DNA from: Diphasiastrum complanatum
Taxonomy: Eukaryota > Streptophyta > Lycopodiopsida > Lycopodiales > Lycopodiaceae
Direction of reading: 5' to 3'
Length of the DNA stretch: 64,000 nucleotides
Assembly: GCA_029204225.1 (NCBI GenBank)
Contig: CM055106.1
Coordinates: 10,242,978 to 10,306,977, forward strand
Shown piece by piece: positions 54,568 to 64,000 of the stretch (its first letter is position 1; every line of letters begins with the position of its first letter). A program made the position numbers and the translations under genes. The notes beneath the pieces were generated by a model that was not told the origin of the DNA, searched no databases, and was given only the letters and a program-made list of their open reading frames with translations.

Positions 54568-56516
54568 GTACTTCTCCTGCACAATTTGAACATAAAGGAG
54601 TATAACTATATCTCTCTCACACACACAATATGACCATACAAAGTTTTACGATTTACTCTAAATGGAAGGTGGTGGCTTGCATGCCAAAAGGAGGTCCTCT
54701 CTTGAGGGTCTTTTGTCATCAGAGGGCATGAGCTTCAAGGCACTATCCAAACTAGGATGATAAGGCCTTCCCTTATGTAATTCCCAATTGCAAGATTTTG
54801 TTTCAAAATTACTACCGGTTTTGGGAAATTAACAAGTTGTTCATGTGTAGCCAGTCATTGGTTGTCCACTTGCACATTTAGTCGGAATTTGTATGTGTGG
54901 GTGGCAGCCATTCATTGATTGCATGCGAGTTTTGATGGAATTTGAAAATGGTTTGGAAGCACACAAAAATCCAATTTATGAAGGTGGCTCCAAAACACAA
55001 AAAAAATGTGCACTTGACAAGTGAAGTTCATTATTAACTTACATTGTGTGTGTGTGTCTACTCAAAACTTGACAAGTCCATTATTTTAATATACACACCC
55101 CAATTCAACTTTGACCAATGCCGCTAATTCTTATTGAGCACTTGAATACAAAGTCTTGCCAAAGCAAAAAAAAGATGCAATTGCAAACATAAAGCTTGGA
55201 CCACTACAGCCCAAATAATGGCTTTGAATGATGAGACCGGGCTTTTAGTGGCACCACTATTCACACAATGGTAAGCCATATATGATAATTCACTCAAGCC
55301 CATAGCGTTATGGACCATGGATTTTCTTAGCCTTTTCCTCTCCTATTTTCTCATGTGTGCATAAAATTGGAGTCAAGAGGACAAAAAGTCCTTATAGATT
55401 TCCCTTATTGGAGGATGGCCCATGGTTTGTCAGATCATCAATTGTGGACATTTTTAGTGGCCTACGACTTGTGAGGTTGCTTCAAAGCATTAGGTGCTGG
55501 TGGCAAGGGCAATGTCGGCACATGGCAAAATCTCTTACCACAATCATTCATGTGCAGCGAGCATAAGTCCTTTCGCATGTTCAAACAAAGTTTGCAAGAA
55601 CCAATCTAACTCCCACACATGAACCCACACAATGATTACACGGGACTAAATCAATCATGCGAATTTGTTGCTGGGATAAATTTGGGAAGGCTATCTCGCC
55701 ACATGTGACAGTTTGATTGGGGCGGGAGTTTGGAGGCATCGTCGGTTGCACATAATGTGTTTTTGAGTTGGTCTTGAACATTTTAACCTTAGCATAGTGG
55801 TGAATTTCTCTCTCAAGGGTACAAGGGGCCACGGGCTGAAGATATCGCCGGCCGGCCGATAGGTCCCGGCGACGGCGACCCAATTTCCGGCCGGAACCGC
55901 CTGCCTGTCTCGGGGGTTGGCCCGTGCCCCTTGCTTGACCCCTCCCCCCCGTCGTCCTCTTATTGCAATGACACACTAGAACTCTAAACCGCGCTACCGT
56001 TGGATTTCATGATGGTCACGAAAAGCTGCCACGTGTTGGAGATTAGCCATTAGAAAAACTCCAGGTGGCAGATTTGATACGTGGCAGATATCCAAGCGGT
56101 CCGGGGCTGAAATGGATCGTGTCCATCGCTCGTCTTCTTTGTGTCAAGTTAATCCAGTTTCTGTTGTGCTTTTCTGTATTTTGGAGGCTTTGCTGCTCTC
56201 GCTCGCTGGGGGCGAGCATTCTCGCTTCCTTCCTTCCTCTCTCTGCTTGCGATCATTGCTTTTGCTCGCACGCTCCTCTTCCCCTCCACACCCTGTGTGC
56301 CTCTTGCTCATGCTCCCCTTTTTCTGCATCCATCCATCCATTCTGTGCATGCTGCTTCGTTGATTGCTTGCACCTTTCCTGGTTAACGTTGCTGTTCGGA
56401 TTCGGTGGAGTTGGAGTGGAATTGGTGGAGCAGAGCAGGGGCTGTGATATCGAAGCCAAGGACCTGGCGGGCAGGGGGAGACCGCTGCAGAGGAAAACCC
56501 CATCGCATGCAGTAGA
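54568..56516 (+). other. Intergenic DNA and topoisomerase I upstream region
   Basis: 54568-55800 has no recognised gene. A GC-rich patch at 55845-55955 includes GCCGGCCGGCCG. The interval from about 56100 to 56516 is CT-rich and probably 5' UTR of the topoisomerase gene. Long open frames here (55581-55976 minus, 56065-56520 plus) look like products of base composition. Confidence 0.5.
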
Positions 56517-59500
56517 ATGATGGTCTCTTCATCTCGCCGTAAGAAACCCTACCTGTTTGCGGTTTTTAATCTATTTTTTGCTCAGGAACCTTTATATCTA
56601 GTCATTTAATCGTATCTCATTCATTTGGCTTCAATTTCCGGGGAATTCTGACATTCCAATGCCTGTTTTCCTTGCATTTAATGCACACTTTGGACATTTT
56701 CAGAATATTGCGTCGATTATGACTGATTTCCTTCTTTACTTATTTATTGACGTATCGATCTATGGCTTTTGTGGTGTTTGTCTTTTAATTTCTTTCCAGC
56801 TGCAAGTTTTTCCGTTTCCAAGTTTTCAGTTATATCTTCCAATCTTAGGGCTTCTGGAGAATATCTCCTTTTTGTGTAGTTTTTTGTTCAAAACGATGAA
56901 TTGTTCTAGATTTCTATTTTTGGCACTCTCTTCCCTTAGAAATACCCCAGACATGAATGTTCAGTATTAAGTCTTGCTTTGTTTATTACAATTTATGTGA
57001 TTCTGAAGTAGGAAAGCTTTATTCGGTTATTTTATGTCAATAGTGTCCAGCTCGAGCACTGGACGTCTCTTATATTTTTGTAGTTTTACACAAAATTAAC
57101 ATGTTCCTAGAATACATGATTTATAGATCTGTGCTGTCACTTTTATATCTAGATGGCACATTCGCAGCATAAAACTTATCGGTAGTCATTTGAATGATGA
57201 AGTTAGCACAACTAATCTGTCTAACTTGTCAAATTGGCTGCAGAAACAAGATTTTTATGGCTTAATTATAATTTGTTAGTTCCTCTGCTAAGATCGTTGC
57301 AATTTCATTACATTACTTTTTTAGAAGTTTTTGACCTTTTTCCTAAGGAATACTTCAATCTGTCCATCAAGTTTTTATCTAGATGGCACATTCACATTGT
57401 AAACCTTATCTTTAGCCATTTAGCAATGAGTACAACTCTTGTCTCGTACTTATTGAATCGGCTGTAGAAACAAGACAAATTTGCAACTTTAGGCAATTTC
57501 ATTACATCAATTGTTAAGAAGTTTTGACTATTTGGGTAAGGAGTAAGTACTTCAATCTGTGCAATGTGCATTGAGTTTTTTTGTCTCAAGAAAGGAGCCA
57601 GGCATTTTTTTTCTGTATTTTTCTTCAGTTGTAGTTTGCATACTTGTAGGAAATACCTAATTTTTTTTGTAAGAAGAATTTCAAAGTTCTCCAACAGATT
57701 TGTGATGCATGCTAGCACACGAAAGCAGTTAACCGATTTGGCATGCTTCAGAGAAAAAGGGTTTTGGAAAAGTGCAGATGGCAGCTTATTAATTTCTTTT
57801 TATCACTATAATGTTTTACTAGTCCAACCTGTTGCGCAAAGAAGATGCTTAAACGGTGGATCATGAATCCCTTTCTATGCGAAATGGGTTTCAGATTTAG
57901 AGTGATGCCTTGTGAAGTTGGCAAGTTCTAGTAAATTTTGAGATCGATGCAATTTCAATGCATGTCACTTACATATAATTTGTTTCTTTTGTGGTAAGAA
58001 GTACTTCAATCTGTGCATTAATTAATTGTCTGGAGAAAGGAACTGATACTTTTTAATTTTTCTTTTCAGCTAGTAGGTTGTTTTTTGAAAGCACAATATT
58101 TGAAGTCTAAGTTCAGTTTTACCCATGAGAAGTAAGAAATTCTCAAACTATTTTCGCTAGGTTGGTTGATGTTTGTTCATACCTGTTATCTGCATTTACC
58201 TATGTGTCGATCAGAAACAACTAGGGATTGCAGCTGGATCCTTGAAAAGGGGATCGCAGTTATTCTTTTTCAGGTGTAATACATTATAATTAACGAGCTT
58301 CGAAGACTTGGCAATGGGTGTTAATTTTCCCTCAGACACAACGACCATGCTGTCGCTTGAGATGGTTCTGATTTTGTGCAATTTGGGAGTGATCAGATCT
58401 GGGGATTGTTCTTATCTTGATGGTTCATTCCTTACTGAACAACTTATCATCTTTTCAAGCTGCTGCATTTCTGTCACATCACTCATCTAATCTGAAATAG
58501 GAAATTTTTTCTATCAGCATGTAGGTTCTCTTCAGAAAGAACCATGCTGTCGCTTGAGATGATTTTGATTTTGTGCAAGTTGGCATTGGTTAAATCTGGG
58601 GATTGTTCTTATCTTGATGGTGCATTTCCCTACTGAACAATTTTTTTGAGTAATTAATTTTCTAGTTTCATCTTCCCAAGCTGCTGCTGTTTTGTTACGT
58701 CACTTATCTAATCTGCAATAACAAATTTCTTCTGTATAGTGCTTGCATGAGATAGTAATTTCAAAGAACCACAGTTTGTAAGCATGATGCGAAGTTGCAA
58801 ATATACATAATCCATGCTTATTGTTGCAGGTGTTTAAACATTATTCCCTGTTTGGTTGGAATGAGTTACCAGACATTTAAAGATCATTCTTGTGCAGTTG
58901 CAAAACTGTCAAGTACATCAAGTACTATCTGCTATATGCTTTTGGTTAGAAAAACTCACAGGGGTCCTTTGATAGAAAAACTAGCTATAGTGCTCAGAAC
59001 TTGGGACAGCCCATATTCTTTTTTATTGGTGTTTTCATGTTGGTTTTTCTTGTTTGCTTCCACAAAGATTCAGCTCATGATTTATCGTATTCCCCAAAAC
59101 TTGACTTTGTTTGTTCCGATGCTGGCTATCCATCATGTTAAGTGCTGTCGGTTTACCAAAAAATTTTCAGTTCTCTGCAAAGATGCTAGTTTCACTTTTG
59201 CTTTTACTGATAGTGTTTCTTTTTAAATCAGTGGATGGATGTTCACAGACTCATGTATTTGCGATCCTTTTGGGAAATGGAAATAAGCTTTTAGTTTGTC
59301 AGTAGTCTTTCATTCCTACTTCAGTATTTGTAACATGCATGCACTCAGTACAGTTTAAGATGTTCATCCTTGAGGTTTTATTGCTCTACATCTCTTGGTA
59401 CCAGTGTGGAGATTTTTCACTTATGGCTCTGTAATTTTACACACAAATGGGATGGCAGATGATGAGGCTATTGTAGCAGCAAGGAGGCAAAAGATGGAAG

Positions 59501-62500
59501 AGCCCTTTGAGAAAAATGGCAGCAGAATTGCACAAACTTCGAGGTTGAATTTTGCGGACCAGACTTTGAAATCATGCAATGCTCAAACTGTAAAAGCTGT
59601 TGGATCAAACATAGGACTTAAGCCATCCAGTGGTAAGAAATCCTAACTTGAAGAAAGGAGGGCATTTTCAAGGTTCAAATGAGTTAAGCAATGATAGTTT
59701 AAGCTCTTTTTTAAGAGCAAAAGACATTTCTAAGATGAAGGAAAGACTTGGGTTACTTGTAAGTAGCTTGAAGGCTATGTAAATTCCTATAGTAAGATAC
59801 CATCTCTGAGTCTCCAACATTTTTTTGAGTGCTCCCGTTGAACAAATATTACTTTTGTGAGTGGGAACGTCACAGAGAGCCTGCGGGTCACATGAAGTTG
59901 ACTGTCAAACAGTCTGTGGATGGACATTATAATCAATAATTGGACATTGTTTTTTGTGTCGAGCACTATCCTGGAACTAAGATTGATACGAAAATGCTCA
60001 AACTCAACTACTAACTTGCAGCCTGAACTGAAATGTACGTATAAAAAGAACTCTGTGGCTTGAACTTTGAATGCCTTATTGGTGCTTTTCCTAGTTTCAG
60101 ATGATCGCTCAAGTGCAGAATATCCAAAATTTTGTGCTTCATGTAAATAATCATTTCTAAATGGCTATGTTCTCTGTCATGTTTAAGTCTTTTGTCTTTA
60201 TTGCTACAATTTACATTATGAAGACATGTATTGCAGTTCTTTTTGGTGTTTCTCTCACTATACCTCTTCAAGGAGAAATCTCCCATTTTAGCTGGTTGAC
60301 AGAGAATGAAAATGTCTCTGAAGTGATAATTGTTAAAGACCTAGTGATGAACTGTATGCTTTGGTACCATTATTATGTCTTGAGGACGTGTACAAATTGA
60401 CTCTGATAACAGTGTATACTTTTAAGGATAGAGTACATGCTTTGATACCATTTTGTTATGTCTTGAGGGCATGTGGACATATTTTCTCTGATACCACTGT
60501 AACCTCCTAAGACAGTCTATGTGCAAATATTTCAGCCCTCAAGTCTTTGCAAAACTCACACACTATGCTGAAATTTCCACCTGCTTACACCCGGACTCGA
60601 TTCTGGGAGGTACTATGCTCTAGAGGAATGAAATTCTTCTCTGAGGAGGTGAATTTGTGCCTCCAAATTTCTGTTGTGGATGTGAAGTAAAACCAGAACC
60701 TTATGTGCCAGAACCATAATGGTATAGCCTCAGAAACATGGGTTAAACAATCCTTGAGGTGAAGATCTTCATTTCAATTCCTGTTGCTGGATCTTCCTCC
60801 TGTTCGGCCCCAATTTCCTCTTTCTGTCGCTTTTCCCTTCGCTTTACTGATAAGAATGCATTGTTTAATTTGCTGTTACTTTTTAATGCATTTCTTGTCT
60901 TAAGGTTACTTTTTATTGAATGTACAGTCAACTTTGAACGTTCCTTGGACCAAATCTTTCCATACCTAACTTCCAGAGGGTGAGTACTCAGTACTCTCTG
61001 GGAGGTTACCCTGTGTAATGTTTCTTGCCCTTAAGACATGCTTTTGTACTTTATATTAAATTTTAAGTGTAAGAACCCTGAGATTGTCCTCAAACTTTGC
61101 AAAAGTATTGAAGGCTTAATTTACCATCTTTCCAGCTGTATCTCAGTTTTAAATTTGCTTTTCTTATTTTTCAGTCCATAGGTTAGTCTTTACATCATGG
61201 ATCTTAGTTCTAACTTGGCTTATCCGAATGAACATAGATAGAAGATATGACTTAGCCCATATGAAATTAAACTGAAAAAGTTTCCCATGCCTTAGGTGAT
61301 GATTTTCTCTTCTTAATGAATTAATTGATCAGATAATATAAATTTATTGCATACATGTTTGGATACTATTGCTAGAACTTCGTGGTAATGTCCTAATAGG
61401 ACATGCGTTTACATCGCCTTTCTTACTTCCGAAGTGTCCTGCTTGGACAAGGCCTACTTTAGTCTTCAAGAGTCGTTAAGTGGCAAATTTCTTAAGATCC
61501 CTTGTATTCAGGGTAAAATCACTTTCATTACATGCTAAATCATATCCAGCTCCTTGTAATAACTTATAAGGGCAATGCTTTAGGTGTGGGACAATGTTTT
61601 TTTAAGATGAATGTTCTCTGATGGACTTTTAGTAAACATATTCAAAGCAATCTGCTCTTTTGATCATTAGTTTGGGTCATTCATTGGTGGTTCTCTCCAA
61701 ATGCCATCATAGTGCAGCATATTTCGAATTTGGGAGCCTTTCTTGACAAGAGATATCTGTGCCACAACTTGCAATAGAATAACTTTAGAAGTCTCTTTCA
61801 TTGAAATTTTTTTGGGGTGCTCATGGAAATGGACTTAAATCAATCTATGCTTAGCTGTCTGATGTTTATGTTTGCATTGTCGCAGGAGAGATAGTTGCAG
61901 CATCTAAGCGGCAGAAGATTGGGGAGGTTCATGAAAAGAACGGTTGCAGCAGAGGGCAGGGATCTAGGCCGTCTGCAGGAGTATTTGATGATGGTCATGA
62001 ATCTGAGGAAGATGGTGGGCCGATCACTTTCAGACGAAGCTCTGTATTATCTAAAACGAAGGCAGATATGCAAAAAGGTGGAACCTCAAAAGATACATCA
62101 TCGATTGGTGAAGAAAATTCAGTATCAAAGTTGGCAAAATCAGAAATGCGGCTGCATGCTAAAAACTTAGCTTCAACTCTTGGTGCTGCCGTGTCTTGTC
62201 CCAATACGGGCACTTTACTGGACCCGGTCATAGACTCTCACTCCAAACAACCTAAATCAACATCAACACTGCCATCCAATCCATTGCCACAAAAAAAGTC
62301 ATCTATAAGCTCGGCAGTGTTTAGCAATAATGGTGGTGGCAAAAGTACAAGTGTTTCTGTAAATCCAAATTCGTCAGGCCCCAAAACCATGCGGACTCCA
62401 TCAGGTTTTTCAGGTCACAGTGAAAATAACACGGCATCTGTTTCAGAATCGAAATCAGTACCAGATCATTTGATGCATATTTCTTCAAATGAACTGCAAG

Positions 62501-63636
62501 ATTCTTTACAAGAAAAAGCGCCAAGAGTATTGTCTGGAACCACAATTCGTCAGTCTCTGAAACGTAGTAGTATGGAACAGGCTCTGAACAACACACATTC
62601 TTCTGAGGTCTCTATTGTTGCCATGACAAAAGATTCCGATGAAGTCAAGTCAGTGTTACCTCATGTGAAGAGCAGCTCAAATTATGAGAACGACGACATT
62701 GATTCAGATGAGGATAAGCCTTTGTCAAGCAGATTAGCCGCTTCCTCATTAGTGCCAACAAAAGAAATTGCAACTTTGAGGAAATCTACCGCATTTATGT
62801 TGGAGTCTTCTGCAAAAATGATCTCACTAGAGGAGGAAAATTCCGGCTCAGAAGATGATAAGCCATTGTCTGAAAGATTATTGTCATATAAAGCAGCCAC
62901 AGCCAGGCCATCTCTGATAGATTCAATTGGAAGAAATGGCCATTTTAAAGATGTGTGTGATAAGTTGGGGAAACCATCAAAGTTAGCTTGTGCAAAGGAT
63001 GCTTCTGATGATGAGTCAGACGATGATAAGCCTCTATCTCAAAGGTTAAATCCTAAAGTTTCAATGAAGGCTGTAGGTTTAGGCACTGTTCATTCAGGCA
63101 AGGACTTGAATGATGAAAAGCCACTGAGTGAGAAAATAGTGGAAAATGCTTCCATGAAACTACAAAAGAAGGAGATGATAAGTAAGTTTAGCAATAAGAA
63201 AAGACCACATGATCAAAACAGTGTGCCAGCTTCTGCTGCAAAGAAGCTGAAAGTTTCTCCAGAGACTGCAAAGCTTCAGGTGAAGCACAGATTGGAGGTT
63301 CCTTCTGACGATGAAGATGAAGTCCCACTTTCAAAACGCATTCCACAATCTTTTAGCACAAATAAACCTGTAATTACCAAAAAAGTCAGTTCTGGAGTTA
63401 CCATAGCAACCAAGAAGGTGCTTGAGGCTAGAAGGGCAAAGACAGGGCAAATGAAAAAGGCTTTGACAACCAAATCAAGAATATCGATGCCAAAGGGTGC
63501 TCCAGGTAGTGGTGGTGGGCAAAAGTGGACGACACTTGAGCACAATGGGGTTATCTTTCCTCCTCCTTACCAGGTGCATGGCATTAAGATGCTTTATGAT
63601 GGAAAGCCTGTTGACCTTACCCCTGAACAAGAAGAG
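56517..63636 (+). CDS. TOP1: DNA topoisomerase I, 5' part, at least three coding exons, incomplete
   Basis: Proposed coding exons are 56517-56538, 59405-59632 and 61886-63636, all with GT-AG borders and agreeing phases (667 codons so far); the gene continues past 64000. The start of the core domain is clear in [20 protein letters not shown], then [16 protein letters not shown] (about residue 628), matching eukaryotic type IB topoisomerase. This enzyme relaxes supercoils by a tyrosine-linked single-strand break, normally in the nucleus. Before the core is a long acidic, serine-rich tail with five copies of a motif like DDKPLSERL (about 62715, 62859, 63024, 63114, 63320) and basic stretches such as SNKKRPHD and AAKKLKV, probably nuclear signals. 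The catalytic part is outside the window. If exon 1 is not coding, translation would start at 59452 ([15 protein letters not shown]). The tail is longer than I expect for plant TOP1. Confidence 0.88.
56539..59404 (+). other. Topoisomerase I intron 1 with diverged tandem duplications
   Basis: A duplication of about 190 bp (CATGCTGTCGCTTGAGATG start, GGGGATTGTTCTTATCTTGA inside) is at 58343-58515 and 58538-58733. Another unit (CTAGATGGCACATTC) is at about 57150 and 57379. AAGTACTTCAATCTGTGCA recurs near 57345, 57548 and 58001. No transposon protein is seen. Confidence 0.65.
59633..61885 (+). other. Topoisomerase I intron 2
   Basis: No coding is recognised. A short tandem duplication (GCTTTGNTACCATT..TATGTCTTGAGG) occurs at about 60358-60490. 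The intron ends at the acceptor CATTGTCGCAG (61875-61885). Confidence 0.55.
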
Positions 63637-64000
63637 GTAAGCCTATAAATTACTTTGCGTTTTCCTCTTTTTGAGTGCAATTTTGTTTGTTTTTCAATTT
63701 TTTTCAAATACATCTTGTATGCTTCTATTTCCTGAGTATGCATTCAATCTAACCCTAGAACTCACCTCTTGCCCTCTTAGAGACTCTGTTGTTATGCCAC
63801 TTTTTCCTTTGTTGCCCCAATATCTTCTTGAGCTTTTATGTGAGAGGCTAGAGGAGGCAGTTAACAGTAGGCTAGGTTTTCTCAAAAGGAGCATGAAGTC
63901 CTGATAGCATTCAACGACACTATCAGATGCTTGGCTTGGCATTTCAAGACATATTGCATAAACCTGTGAGATTGAAAGTGGTACTTTATTTACCCGGCTA
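63637..64000 (+). other. Topoisomerase I intron 3, start
   Basis: Begins with the donor GTAAGC after the codon GAG. The expected next exon (continuing the core after TPEQEE) is not found before the window ends. Confidence 0.7.

Noticed and set aside
55581-55976. 131-codon minus-strand frame rich in Gly and Arg
   Set aside because: Lies over a GC-rich patch upstream of the topoisomerase gene; no domain and composition explains it.
56065-56520. 151-codon plus-strand frame before the topoisomerase start
   Set aside because: Cys/Leu/Ser-rich translation of a CT-rich leader; no family match, more likely 5' UTR.
62321-62596. Minus-strand frames across the topoisomerase exon
   Set aside because: Shadows of the strongly supported plus-strand coding exon.
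1-64000. CRISPR arrays, rRNA and tRNA genes
   Set aside because: None seen. The TGGTATCAGAGC sites are primer binding sites complementary to tRNA, not tRNA genes.

Overview
The window is nuclear DNA of a land plant. It carries spliced genes for vacuolar H+-ATPase subunit G and DNA topoisomerase I, introns up to 10.65 kb, and copia and gypsy LTR retrotransposons primed by initiator tRNA-Met. The low gene density and nested elements suggest a large, repeat-rich genome. The species cannot be told from the sequence; the origin was judged only from reading motifs and splice phases, without database searches.

Layout. 1-1515: 3' end and LTR of element E, whose LTR holds four tandem hairpins. 1959-5773: degraded copia A, copy 1. 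5779-17513: a minus-strand copia B (truncated 3' LTR, RT/RNase H remnant, long leader, primer binding site, 848-bp 5' LTR). Inside its RT lies a minus-strand Helitron-like element with a decayed Rep-helicase and, 105 bp downstream, a six-exon reading frame of 425 codons ending in a GIY-YIG nuclease domain. 17516-17700: copia gag scrap. 18110-29432: the V-ATPase subunit G gene; its first intron houses a 6.3-kb gypsy element and a second gypsy scrap. 29433-31750: unassigned. 31750-34200: internally deleted gypsy F. 35300-35650: hAT transposase scrap. 37768-38736: two LTR-like arms in inverted orientation, a large foldback. 39156-42624: copia C. 45260-47686: minus-strand element E, copy 2 (coiled-coil gag-like pseudogene plus LTR piece). 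47688-50707: copia A, copy 2. 51213-54567: LTR element D with no recognised proteins and a tandem-repeat leader. 56517-64000: 5' part of topoisomerase I, running off the window.

The two host genes are unrelated housekeeping genes on the plus strand. Almost everything else is mobile DNA, mostly dead. The most notable item is the Helitron-linked GIY-YIG gene: all six exons join in frame with consensus splice sites although the Rep-helicase beside it carries stops and frameshifts. The second is the LTR hairpin array, in which stem changes between units and between copies are compensated, suggesting a selected RNA structure.
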